64,000 bases of DNA from assembly GCA_945906815.1 (NCBI GenBank), contig CAMDRT010000018.1:1-64000 (forward strand), given 5' to 3'. Every line of letters starts with the position of its first letter. Position 1 is the stretch's first letter. The notes under the pieces were generated by a model. The model searched no databases, was not told where the DNA came from, and saw only the letters and a program-made list of their open reading frames with translations. Origin of the DNA: Bordetella parapertussis (GTDB lineage Bacteria > Pseudomonadota > Gammaproteobacteria > Burkholderiales > SG8-41). Below, in pieces: positions 31,982-40,338 of this stretch. Position numbers and translations under genes: made by a program.

Positions 31982-32119
31982 TATGAGATGGTGCATTTGC
32001 TCGAGCCGACTCACAACCAGCAGTTTGTGGAATTGATGGACCGGTTTATGCCTAAATCGAAGTTCTATCGCGATGAGCTGAATCGTCAGACTGTCCAGCA
32101 TGAGAGCTGGAGGTATTAG
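31982..32119 (+). pseudogene. C-terminal remnant of a YgjP-like metallopeptidase
   Basis: An open fragment starting right after an in-frame TGA (31979-31981). It reads YEMVHLLEPTHN, then RFMPKSKFYRDELN and ends ESWRY at a TAG. This looks like the end of the M48/YgjP-like (DUF45) metallopeptidases that follow hsdR in many type I loci; their zinc motif HExxH would be at the very start, where His is replaced by Tyr at the break. No start codon or upstream domain remains. Together with the HsdR stub it marks an internal deletion of several kilobases. Confidence 0.6.
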
Positions 32120-32238
32120 AGTGCGTTTTTGATTCGTGAAAGACCATTAATTGAAGTTTCACCGAAGCTGTGTTGATCACTTACCAGACGTGCCTGATCT
32201 GCTGGGCAGTTTTAAAAAAAAGTTTACGAGAGCAATAA

Positions 32239-33066
32239 ATGGCACGACCCGCGCAGAGTTTATTCGATAGGGGTACTACTTTTCTGTTATTCGCCTTGCT
32301 GGCCTTGAATGGCCATGCGCAGGAGAAATTCATCACCGTCGCGTCCACCACATCGACCGAGCAATCCGGGCTGTTCAAACATTTGCTGCCGCTGTTCGAG
32401 AAAAAAACCAGCGTCCGGGTGCGCGTGGTGGCGCTGGGCACCGGGCAGGCGTTGGAGTTGGCGCGGCGCGGCGATGCTGATGTGGTGTTTGTGCATGACA
32501 AAGAGGCCGAAGAAAAATTCGTGGCCGAGGGCTTTGGGGTGCAGCGCTTTGACGTGATGTACAACGATTTTGTTTTGATCGGGCCGAAGAGCGACCCGGC
32601 GAAAGTGAGCGGCAGCAAAGACATACTTTCCACTTACCAAAAGATCGCTGAGTCCAAAGCGCCATTCGCTTCGCGCGGCGATAAAAGCGGCACCCATGCC
32701 GCCGAATTGCGTTTGTGGAAAGCGGCGGGCGTCGATCCGCAATCCGGCAAAGGCACGTGGTATCGCGAAACCGGCTCTGGCATGGGGCCGACGCTGAATA
32801 CCGCATCCGCCATGAATGCCTACACATTTACCGATCGTGGCACCTGGCTGTCGTTCAAGAATCGCGGCGAACTTACGCTAGTAGTCGAGGGCGATCAGCG
32901 CTTGTTCAATCCCTACGGCGTAATGCTGGTCCATCCGGCGAAGCACCCGCATGTCAAAAAAGAGCTGGGCCAAATGTTTGTGGATTGGGTAATATCCGCC
33001 GACGGTCAGCGCGCCATCGCCACCTATAAGATCGCCGGTGCGCAGTTGTTCTTCCCCAACCGCTAG
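32239..33066 (+). CDS. tupA: Tungstate-binding periplasmic protein TupA
   Basis: A 275-residue binding protein with a signal peptide (hydrophobic FLLFALLALNGHAQ). Next comes the oxyanion-binding motif TTSTEQSGLF, the TTTS-like mark of TupA, and a second ligand region SRGDKSGTH. The body has the PBP-like order DVVFVHDKEAEEKFV, NDFVLIGP and TDRGTWLSF. It captures tungstate for TupB/TupC. It is separated from those genes by 1.7 kb of regulator and restriction-gene debris and has its own upstream region, including an A8 tract. Confidence 0.9.
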   Translation: MARPAQSLFDRGTTFLLFALLALNGHAQEKFITVASTTSTEQSGLFKHLLPLFEKKTSVRVRVVALGTGQALELARRGDADVVFVHDKEAEEKFVAEGFGVQRFDVMYNDFVLIGPKSDPAKVSGSKDILSTYQKIAESKAPFASRGDKSGTHAAELRLWKAAGVDPQSGKGTWYRETGSGMGPTLNTASAMNAYTFTDRGTWLSFKNRGELTLVVEGDQRLFNPYGVMLVHPAKHPHVKKELGQMFVDWVISADGQRAIATYKIAGAQLFFPNR

Positions 33067-33088
33067 CTTGGACAGATTAAGAAACGCT

Positions 33089-33967
33089 ATGATTTCACGC
33101 AGAAAATTCATCGCCGCTGCAGCGGGCATAAGCTCGGCGGCAGCGCTGGGATCCTCTCCTGCCAGCGCTCAGTCACGTAAAACACTGCGCTTTGGTGTGG
33201 GGCCATTGCTGCCGACGGCCGGCGACACGAAAAAAGCATTCGGTCCTTTATTCGCCCATCTGGCGCTAGCGCTGGGGGCTGATTTCGAGCTGTCGGTCAC
33301 CACCGATTGGGCAGGGCTGGCTGTTGCCATGGCATCGGGTAATCTCGACCTCGCCTGGATGGGGCCGTGGGGCTACGTCATCGCCAATAACGCGACCGGC
33401 TGTCAGGCCATTGCTACCGTCAAGTACGATGACAAGCCAGTCTATTACGCTATCGTGATTGGCAGGCCGGAGCTCAAAATCACGAAATTTCCGCAGGACA
33501 GCCAGGGCATGTCGATCTCGTTCGCGGATGTGGGCTCGACCTCGGGCTGGCTGATCCCGACCTGGTACGCCAAGACGGTGTGGAAGATCGACCCGAAAAC
33601 GTTCTGGAAATACGCCGAAGGCGCCAGTCATCCTGCGAATGAAATTGCTGTTCAGGCCGGACAAACCGATCTCGCGACAGACTATGATCGCAATCGCAAC
33701 GCGATGATTGCGAGCGGACGCATCAAGGCGGATGGCAGCAAAATTGTCTGGACCTCCGATCCGTTACCGAATGACGCTATTGCGGTGCCCAAGGGCACAC
33801 CGCAGACGTTCATCGATCGCGTGCAGAAAATCCTCACCGCAATTACACCGCAACAGGCGCCATCCATATTACCTTCGCGCTACACCGGTTTTGTCGCGGC
33901 TACCCACAAGTCATACGCCATGATCGAAAATGCCGGACTCGCTGTGGGCAAGATCAAGCCGAAGTGA
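33089..33967 (+). CDS. phnD: PhnD-like phosphonate/phosphate binding protein
   Basis: A 292-residue periplasmic protein. The N-terminus MISRRKFIAAAAG followed by a hydrophobic run and ASAQ is a twin-arginine-like signal. Family marks are RFGVGPLLP at the first strand, DLAWMGPWGYV, and SFADVGSTSGWLIP, which forms the oxyanion pocket of PhnD/PtxB-type proteins. Start ATG 33089 is chosen over an earlier ATG because the signal peptide begins there. It starts 22 bases after tupA and probably shares its transcript. The ligand could be a phosphonate, phosphite or a similar anion; no C-P lyase or ptxD gene is present here. Confidence 0.87.
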   Translation: MISRRKFIAAAAGISSAAALGSSPASAQSRKTLRFGVGPLLPTAGDTKKAFGPLFAHLALALGADFELSVTTDWAGLAVAMASGNLDLAWMGPWGYVIANNATGCQAIATVKYDDKPVYYAIVIGRPELKITKFPQDSQGMSISFADVGSTSGWLIPTWYAKTVWKIDPKTFWKYAEGASHPANEIAVQAGQTDLATDYDRNRNAMIASGRIKADGSKIVWTSDPLPNDAIAVPKGTPQTFIDRVQKILTAITPQQAPSILPSRYTGFVAATHKSYAMIENAGLAVGKIKPK

Positions 33968-33971
33968 TGTG

Positions 33972-34820
33972 ATGGCGGCGCATCCGCGCACGAATTCAGC
34001 GCACGCCAACGCCAGTGTTTTGGCGGCGTTGGCGGCACTGGAATCCCGGCATGCCTGGCTGGGGCCACGCGGGCTGCGGCTGGTTGCGGTGCTGGCGGCG
34101 GTGCTGGTTTTTTACGGCATGTGCGCCATGCTGGCGCAGGTGGATCCGCTTAAGCTTGCGCATGGCTTACCCAAGTTGGGGCACTGGCTGGCGCAGGCAT
34201 GGCCGCCGAAGGTGGAGGAGTTGCCGCTGTTTATGCTGCGTACCGCGGAGACAGTGGCGATGGCGGCCATCGGCACTACGGTCGCAGTGTTGCTGGCCCT
34301 GCCGATGGCGCTGCTGGGCAGTCGCAACCTGACGCCCTTTCCGCGCCTATACTATCCGGTGCGCTGGTTTCTCAATGCTCTGCGCGGCATAGATTCGTTC
34401 GTATTCGCACTGCTGTTCGTGGCTGCGGTCGGTTTGGGGCCGTTTGCCGGCGTGCTCGGTATCGCGCTGCATACTTGGGGCAGTGCTGCCAAATTTTTTG
34501 CCGATCACCTTGAGAGCATGCAGTTGGGCCCGTATGAGGCGGTACGCGCGACCGGTTGCGGACGCTGTACCGCGATTTCCTACGCGGTGGTGCCAGACGT
34601 GCTGCCGGTGTTTGCGTCCATTTCCCTGTTCTGGTGGGAATTCAATGTGCGTGCGTCGACCGTGCTGGGTGTAGTGGGGGCAGGGGGTATCGGACTGGAA
34701 TTGAAGAACAGTATGGATCTGCTCGATTTCAGCCGGTTGTTTACCATCATTGTAGTGATACTGATGGTGGTCACGCTGCTGGACCAGCTCTCCAACTGGC
34801 TGCGCCGAAAGCTGGTATGA
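33972..34820 (+). CDS. phnE: PhnE-like phosphonate ABC permease
   Basis: A 282-residue permease with about six helices. The EAVRATGCGRCTAISYAVVPDVLPVF loop is the EAA-type contact with the ATPase, followed by WWEFNVRASTVLGVVGAGGIG, a strong PhnE family block. ATG 33972 follows the phnD stop by four bases (a GTG one codon earlier is possible). Its stop overlaps the phnC start. Confidence 0.9.
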   Translation: MAAHPRTNSAHANASVLAALAALESRHAWLGPRGLRLVAVLAAVLVFYGMCAMLAQVDPLKLAHGLPKLGHWLAQAWPPKVEELPLFMLRTAETVAMAAIGTTVAVLLALPMALLGSRNLTPFPRLYYPVRWFLNALRGIDSFVFALLFVAAVGLGPFAGVLGIALHTWGSAAKFFADHLESMQLGPYEAVRATGCGRCTAISYAVVPDVLPVFASISLFWWEFNVRASTVLGVVGAGGIGLELKNSMDLLDFSRLFTIIVVILMVVTLLDQLSNWLRRKLV

Positions 34821-35581
34821 CCCTAGGCCCGGGATCTGCTGACACTGCGCCACGTCTGGTGTTGCAGGGTGTGGGCAAAGCCTTTGGCGGGCGTGATGCG
34901 ATACGCGATATCAGCTTGACAGTGCGCGAGCATGAGTTCGTTGCATTGCTCGGTCCCAGTGGCGCCGGCAAGACCACCTTGCTGCGCTGTGTTGCGGGGC
35001 TGCTCGACCCGGACCATGGCACGGTAACTGTAGCCGGAACGGATGTTAGCCAAATACGCGGGCGCGCCCGCCGCAGGGTGGCGGTGGTATTTCAGCAATT
35101 CAACCTGGTGGGACGCATGTCCGCGCTCGCCAACGTACTGGCCGGGCGTCTTGGGCACGTCGCGGCGTGGCGCGGTATCGCGCATTGCTTTGAGCGCAGC
35201 GACCATTTGCTGGCACTGCAGTGCCTGGAGCGGGTCGGGCTGCTGGCGCAGGCCGCGCAACGTGCGGATACGCTCTCGGGCGGACAGCAACAGCGGGTCG
35301 CGATCGCGCGCGCGCTGGCGCAACAACCGGACATCATAGTCGCCGATGAGCCGGTAGCCAGCCTGGATCCTGCAAACGGTGCCGGCATTCTGGATCTATT
35401 ACGCGGGATTTGCCGCGACGAGGGTGTATCCGTGCTGTGCAGCCTGCATCAGGTGCATCTGGCGCGGGAATTCGCGGATCGTGTGGTTGGTCTGGCCAAC
35501 GGCCGCGTCCTGCTGAATGCTGCTGCGGAAGATTTCGATCAAAATCGGGAGCGCGAGGTTTACGGCACCCTGCCGGCTTGA
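34817..35581 (+). CDS. phnC: PhnC-like phosphonate ABC ATPase
   Basis: A 254-residue ABC protein: Walker A GPSGAGKT, Q-loop VVFQQFNLVGRMS, signature LSGGQQQRVAIARA, Walker B IIVADEPVASLDP and switch CSLHQVHLA. The Q-loop QQFNLV and the LxGRLGH segment are typical of PhnC. ATG 34817 overlaps the phnE stop (ATGA). Gene order D-E-C differs from the common C-D-E. Confidence 0.9.
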   Translation: MTLGPGSADTAPRLVLQGVGKAFGGRDAIRDISLTVREHEFVALLGPSGAGKTTLLRCVAGLLDPDHGTVTVAGTDVSQIRGRARRRVAVVFQQFNLVGRMSALANVLAGRLGHVAAWRGIAHCFERSDHLLALQCLERVGLLAQAAQRADTLSGGQQQRVAIARALAQQPDIIVADEPVASLDPANGAGILDLLRGICRDEGVSVLCSLHQVHLAREFADRVVGLANGRVLLNAAAEDFDQNREREVYGTLPA

Positions 35582-35617
35582 CCGTCATAGTATTCGTATA
35601 ATGTATATTATGTAAAA

Positions 35618-36076
35618 TTATAGCTTATCGGATTCTCCCCCAACCCCCGACCAGCGCAGAAACACCCGCAGCCTCCGGTAGTCAGCCACAGCAATGGCAT
35701 CGGACATCAACACCACATAGCGCACCGCTCTGTCCGCTTCGCCACGCACGCTCACCACCGTCAGCCAGGTCGAGACCAGCCCGCCGGGCTGCACGCTGCC
35801 CACTATCCAGCGACCTGATTTAAGCTGACAACTCAAGCGACCGGCACCGCAGCGCAACGCCACCACTGCGTGATCGTGCGACCTCAGGGCATGCAGCCGC
35901 AATGCGATCGTCCCAGCTATCAAGGCCAGCACAAACACTGCAGCGGCCGCGGTCAGCGGCAAGTAGCTCAGTGAGAACGCAGCAGTCGCTGCGACGGCCA
36001 TGCACACCCAAAGCGCGAGCAGGCGCGACGGCTTGATCACTATTACACCCGGCAGCGCCGATGGCTTATCCGCCAC
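35618..36076 (-). CDS. YgfX/CptA-like inner-membrane protein
   Basis: About 152 residues from GTG 36076, 13 bases after the stop of glutaryl-CoA dehydrogenase. Two adjacent hydrophobic helices (LLALWVCMAVAATAAF and AAAVFVLALIAGTIAL) are followed by a soluble beta-rich domain that ends DYRRLRVFLRW. This matches the plan of YgfX proteins (about 135 residues, two helices, closing DxxxRRILL-type helix). In enterobacteria YgfX (CptA) is paired with SdhE; no sdhE is here. The start is uncertain: an upstream ATG at 36136 lies inside the neighbouring gene. Confidence 0.6.
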   Translation of the reverse strand: MADKPSALPGVIVIKPSRLLALWVCMAVAATAAFSLSYLPLTAAAAVFVLALIAGTIALRLHALRSHDHAVVALRCGAGRLSCQLKSGRWIVGSVQPGGLVSTWLTVVSVRGEADRAVRYVVLMSDAIAVADYRRLRVFLRWSGVGGESDKL

Positions 36077-36089
36077 GCTGTAACCTAAG

Positions 36090-37286
36090 TTAAAACGCCG
36101 AAATCCCGGTCTGCGCGCGGCCCAGCACCAGCGCATGAATGTCGTGCGTACCCTCGAGGGTATTGATGGTTTCCATGTTCATCATGTGGCGGATGACATT
36201 GAATTCATCCGAAATGCCATTCCCCCCCAGCATGTCCCGCGCCATGCGGGCGATATCCAGCGCCTTGCCGGTGCAATTGCGCTTGACCAACGACACCATT
36301 TCCGGGGTAGCCCTCCCCTGCTCACGCAGGCGCGACAGGTGCAGACAGGCGAGCAAGCCAATCGTGATTTCGGTTTGCATGTCCGCGAGTTTTTTCTGGA
36401 TCAACTGATTCGCCGCCAGCGGCTTTCCAAACTGTTTGCGATCCAGCGTGTACTGTCGGGCCGTGTGCCAGCAGGCTTCAGCGGCGCCGAGCGCACCCCA
36501 GCAGATCGAAAAACGCGCATTATTCAAGCAGCCGAACGGGCCCTTGAGCCCGCTCACCCCCGGCAGCAGGTTCTCATCGGGCACGAACACCTGATCCATG
36601 GTTATTTCACCGGTTTGCGAGGCGCGCACGGAAAACTTGCCTTCGATCTTGCGCGTGGCCAGTCCTTTCATGCCGCGCTCCAGGATAAACCCGCGCACCG
36701 TCCCCTCCTCGTCTTTCGCCCATACCACCATAATGTCGGCGATGGGTGCATGGGTTATCCACAATTTCGTCCCTGTGAGATTCCAGCCACCGGGCACTTT
36801 TTTCGCTCGCGATTTCATGCCTCCGGCGTCGGAGCCGTGATCCGGTTCGGTCAATCCGAAGCAGCCCAGCAGTTCACCCGTGGCCATTTTCGGCAGATAC
36901 TTTTGGCGGTGTTCCTCACTGCCGTAGGCGTAAATGGGTGTCATCGCAAGCCCGGTTTGTACGCTACACGCCGAGCGAAACGCGGTGTCCACACGCTCCA
37001 ATTCGCGCATCACCAGACCGTAGGCTACGTAACCTATGCCGGCGCAGCCGTAACCTTCAAGCGGCGCGCCAAGAAAGCCCAGCTCCCCCATTTCGCGCAT
37101 GACTATCGGATCGAACGACTCGTTACGATTCCAGTCGCGAATGCGCGGTTGCAGCTTTTCCTGGGCATACGCGCGTGCGGTGTCACGAATCAAGCGTTCC
37201 TCGTCGGTGAGCAAATCTTCAATCAGGAACGGGTCATCCCATTTGAACTGCCCGCCGATGAGAGTAACTTTGGTGAAATCGGTCAT
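36090..37286 (-). CDS. gcdH: Glutaryl-CoA dehydrogenase
   Basis: A 398-residue flavoprotein of the acyl-CoA dehydrogenase family, which converts glutaryl-CoA to crotonyl-CoA and CO2. Diagnostic blocks are [73 protein letters not shown] and the C-terminal [21 protein letters not shown]; the Glu in EGTHD is the catalytic base. The match to GcdH rather than a generic dehydrogenase is strong. With the thiolase and hydroxyacyl-CoA dehydrogenase upstream it points to degradation of lysine, benzoate-type aromatics or dicarboxylates. Confidence 0.92.
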   Translation of the reverse strand: MTDFTKVTLIGGQFKWDDPFLIEDLLTDEERLIRDTARAYAQEKLQPRIRDWNRNESFDPIVMREMGELGFLGAPLEGYGCAGIGYVAYGLVMRELERVDTAFRSACSVQTGLAMTPIYAYGSEEHRQKYLPKMATGELLGCFGLTEPDHGSDAGGMKSRAKKVPGGWNLTGTKLWITHAPIADIMVVWAKDEEGTVRGFILERGMKGLATRKIEGKFSVRASQTGEITMDQVFVPDENLLPGVSGLKGPFGCLNNARFSICWGALGAAEACWHTARQYTLDRKQFGKPLAANQLIQKKLADMQTEITIGLLACLHLSRLREQGRATPEMVSLVKRNCTGKALDIARMARDMLGGNGISDEFNVIRHMMNMETINTLEGTHDIHALVLGRAQTGISAF

Positions 37287-37306
37287 GGTGTATCTCTATA
37301 AGTGGC

Positions 37307-37337
37307 AAAGGCCGGTGGCATCTCTGCTCCGGCCTTT
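37307..37337. terminator. Hairpin between thiolase and gcdH genes
   Basis: AAAGGCCGG (37307-37315) and CCGGCCTTT (37329-37337) pair perfectly over nine bases around a 13-base loop. A GTTTTTA tract follows on the plus strand; on the minus strand, the direction of the genes, only TTTG follows. It may act as a partial terminator that lowers gcdH relative to the upstream genes, or as an mRNA-stabilising stem. Confidence 0.5.
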
Positions 37338-37361
37338 GTTTTTACTAAAAATATCAAATAC

Positions 37362-38567
37362 TTAAGCAATGCGCTCCAAAATAACAGCGGTGCCCTGTCC
37401 ACCACCGATGCACAGGCTCACCAGTGCATAGCGGCCGCCAGTGCGCTGTAACTGCCGCGCTGCAGTCAGCGCTATGCGTGCGCCGGAGGCGCCCAGCGGA
37501 TGGCCCAGAGCAATCGCGCCGCCGTTGGGGTTCACACGCTGGTCGTCGAATGCCACGCCCAAACCTTTGAGGCACGACAGCACTTGCGCCGCAAATGCTT
37601 CGTTGATTTCGATAACGTCCATGTCCTTGACGCTAAGCCCCAGCCGCGCCAGCGCTTTGAGTGACGCGGCAACCGGCCCGATACCCATGATGTGCGGCGG
37701 CGCGCCGGCAGAGGCGCTGGAAATCACGCGCACCATCGGTTTGATGCCGGCCTTGTCTCCCGCAGCTTTGGAACCGACCATCAGGCACACGGCGCCGTCG
37801 TTCACGCCCGAGGCATTGCCGGCCGTGGTTACACCGCCTTCATACAAGGCTTTCATCTTGGCCAACGTGGCGATGTCTGAATCGGGACGCGGATGCTCAT
37901 CGTCGGCTACCGCAGGCACCGGACCTTTGCGCGTGGGCGGCAATTCCACCGGCGCGATTTCGCCGCTGAAGAAGCCCTCACCTTTGGCCAGAGCGTATTT
38001 CGCTTGCGAGGCCGCAGCGAAGGTGTCGGCCTGCTCGCGGGTGATGCCATACTCGCGTGCAAGGTTGTCTGAGGTCTGCGGCATTTGCGGATCGCCAAAA
38101 CGCTTGACCAGCGCAGGGTTGGAGAAACGCGGACCGATGGTGCTGTCGAAGAACTTGATCCCCCGGTCAAACGCCATTTCCGAGCGGCTCATCACGATCG
38201 GCGAACGACTCATGCTTTCCACGCCACCTACCACAAAAACATCGCCCTCACCCGCCGTGATCGAATGCGCGGCATGCACCAGCGCACCCAAACCGCTGGC
38301 GCAATTACGCTGAATCACCGTGCCCGGCGTTTCAATCGGCAGATCAGCCATCAACAGCGCATGACGCGCGACACAGCGGCTGTCTTCACCACCCTGATTG
38401 GCGCAACCGACAATCACGTCTTCAATCTGTTCGGGCTTAAATGCCGATTGGGAGACCACCGCTTTAATGACCCCGCCCAGCATATCGTCAGGACGGACCT
38501 TCGCCAGCGCGCCGGCATGACGTCCAAAGGGGGTGCGCTTTCCTTCATAGATGTATGCATCTAACAT
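37362..38567 (-). CDS. Acetyl-CoA acyltransferase (thiolase)
   Basis: A 401-residue type II thiolase. The nucleophile is Cys89 in QRNCASGLGA; NEAFAAQ, GGAIALGHPLGASGAR and the closing CIGGGQGTA give the catalytic His and second Cys. It opens with the PcaF/FadA-like YIYEGKRTPFGRHAGALA, a start common in beta-ketoadipyl-CoA and acetoacetyl-CoA thiolases, so either 3-oxoadipyl-CoA or acetoacetyl-CoA could be the substrate. AAGGA precedes the ATG. It lies downstream of the hydroxyacyl-CoA dehydrogenase gene on the same strand. Confidence 0.92.
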   Translation of the reverse strand: MLDAYIYEGKRTPFGRHAGALAKVRPDDMLGGVIKAVVSQSAFKPEQIEDVIVGCANQGGEDSRCVARHALLMADLPIETPGTVIQRNCASGLGALVHAAHSITAGEGDVFVVGGVESMSRSPIVMSRSEMAFDRGIKFFDSTIGPRFSNPALVKRFGDPQMPQTSDNLAREYGITREQADTFAAASQAKYALAKGEGFFSGEIAPVELPPTRKGPVPAVADDEHPRPDSDIATLAKMKALYEGGVTTAGNASGVNDGAVCLMVGSKAAGDKAGIKPMVRVISSASAGAPPHIMGIGPVAASLKALARLGLSVKDMDVIEINEAFAAQVLSCLKGLGVAFDDQRVNPNGGAIALGHPLGASGARIALTAARQLQRTGGRYALVSLCIGGGQGTAVILERIA

Positions 38568-38620
38568 TTGTATTTTCCTTTTAAAAACAATTAATTAAAA
38601 ATTATTATTGATAAAATAGA

Positions 38621-40159
38621 TTAAGACTCTAGCGTGGCTAGCGAGACGCCAAGTTTCGCGCGGCGCGTCAGCCAGATATTCGGACGATAACGCGGATCGG
38701 CGTAAATATTGTTCATGTTGTCCAGGATGCGATGGATATTTTGCACGCCCAGCACGTCGCCGAACTTGAAGGGGCCATTCGGGTAATTCAGACCCAGCGT
38801 CACCGCTTTGTCGATATCCGCCGGCACCGAAGTGCGGCTTTGCGCGATCGAGCACCCGATATTGACGATCATCGCCACAATGCGCTGCGCGATAAAGCCG
38901 GGGCTGTCGCGGCACACTGTCACCGGCACGCCATCGGACGCCAGTAAGCCGTGTGCTGCATCGCGAAAGGCCGGGTCAGTAACCGGCGTGGTCATCATGG
39001 TGCGGCGTTTTACCATCGGGAACAAGGTATCGACGGCAACGGTGCGCCTGGGATCAAGGCCTTGCGAGGTTGCTGCCGTGGTAGCGTCTTCGCCGATGGG
39101 GGTCACCAAAATCAATGCTTGGGCCGAGGGCGTAGCGCCCGACTCCAGCGCCGCGCCCAACTTACTCAGCAATTCCTTTAATTTAGCTGAGCCGGCGGCT
39201 TCAACCGCGCTGACCCAAACCGATTCCGGTCGCGCGGCAGGCGCGGGAGCTTCCGGCGCGACGATGGCTTTCATATCGGCGTCGTAATTGTAAAAGCCTT
39301 TTTTTGATTTACGCCCCAGCACGCCGGCCTCGAAACGCTGTTGCATAATCAAACTGGGGCGATAACGCGGTTCCTGAAAAAACTGCTCATAAATCAGGGC
39401 AGAAGCCGGTTGCGTGACGTCGAGGCCGGTCAGCTCCATCAACTCGAACGGCCCCATACGAAAGCCGCCCACATCGCGCATCACGCGGTCCACATCAGCG
39501 AAGCTTGCCACACCCTCGTAGACCAGGTGCGAGGCTTCGAGCGAAAATCCGCGCCCCACCTGATTGACCAGAAAGCCGGGGGCATCGGTCAGGCGCACCG
39601 GCTCGCGCGTCATGCGGCGGCCCAGCGCCATCAACGCGTCGCACACCCATGCTTCGGTGAGCAGGCCGGAAATCACCTCCACCAGCTTCATCAGCGGCAC
39701 CGGGTTGAAGAAATGGAAGCCGGCGAAGCGCTGCGGTGTTTTAAGCTTGGCGCCGATGCTCGTCACCGACATCGATGAGGTGTTCGACACCATGATGCAG
39801 TCGGGTGAAACTATCGTTTCCAGCTCGCCAAACAATGCGCGCTTGGCTTCAAGATTTTCGACGATGGCCTCGATCACCACGTGACAGGACTGCATGTCTC
39901 GGTGCGAGTCCACTATCGTGATGCGCGCGGTAGCCGCGGCGGCATCTTCCTTGCTCATGCTGCCTTTATCAGCAGCACGCTCCAGCATTTTCGCGATGAA
40001 ATCCTTGGCCTCAGCCGCGGCACCGGGTCGCGCATCCGTCATCAGCACATGCATGCCGCCCGCCACAGTAACCTGAACGATGCCGCGACCCATGGCACCA
40101 GTACCGATCACCCCCACGAGCAAATCAGCCCGATGCATATCCAATACTGCCGCCGTCAT
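38621..40159 (-). CDS. 3-Hydroxyacyl-CoA dehydrogenase (PaaH-like)
   Basis: A 512-residue NAD-dependent enzyme with the N-terminal Rossmann motif GVIGTGAMGRGIVQ and the catalytic His/Glu block GFHFFNPVPLMKLVEVI. A first C-terminal domain (DAPGFLVNQVGRGF) is followed by a second, diverged copy (DSPGFIAQRIVAMIVN). This two-domain ~500-residue architecture is that of PaaH/PaaC of phenylacetate breakdown. The ATG at 40159 has AGGG five bases upstream. It leads the HBDH-thiolase-GcdH series; an enoyl-CoA hydratase is missing from the set. Confidence 0.9.
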   Translation of the reverse strand: MTAAVLDMHRADLLVGVIGTGAMGRGIVQVTVAGGMHVLMTDARPGAAAEAKDFIAKMLERAADKGSMSKEDAAAATARITIVDSHRDMQSCHVVIEAIVENLEAKRALFGELETIVSPDCIMVSNTSSMSVTSIGAKLKTPQRFAGFHFFNPVPLMKLVEVISGLLTEAWVCDALMALGRRMTREPVRLTDAPGFLVNQVGRGFSLEASHLVYEGVASFADVDRVMRDVGGFRMGPFELMELTGLDVTQPASALIYEQFFQEPRYRPSLIMQQRFEAGVLGRKSKKGFYNYDADMKAIVAPEAPAPAARPESVWVSAVEAAGSAKLKELLSKLGAALESGATPSAQALILVTPIGEDATTAATSQGLDPRRTVAVDTLFPMVKRRTMMTTPVTDPAFRDAAHGLLASDGVPVTVCRDSPGFIAQRIVAMIVNIGCSIAQSRTSVPADIDKAVTLGLNYPNGPFKFGDVLGVQNIHRILDNMNNIYADPRYRPNIWLTRRAKLGVSLATLES

Positions 40160-40273
40160 GAAATCCCTTTACTAAACAATTGGTTATGTTGTATATGTGC
40201 GCAGAGAAACGCTGTGAATTATAGGCGCAGGCACCTGCTGTGGCAATCAGCGCCGCAGTCACCGCGCTTCCAT

Positions 40274-40299
40274 TTAAAAGGGGTCAGATTCGATTTATT
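40274..40299 (+). repeat. Short AAAAGGGGTCAGATTCGATTTATT-type intergenic sequence
   Basis: The TTAAAAGGGGTCAGATTC-type string resembles sequences often found beside REP-associated (RAYT) transposases in proteobacteria. No transposase is present, so this would be a solitary remnant. The call rests on memory of that motif only. Confidence 0.3.
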
Positions 40300-40338
40300 G
40301 AAGTTAGTGCAATAAAAACAATGGCTTAAATATATTTT

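Noticed and set aside
36135..37301. A 388-codon plus-strand open frame
   Set aside because: It is antisense to glutaryl-CoA dehydrogenase and rich in rare residues, without a family match.
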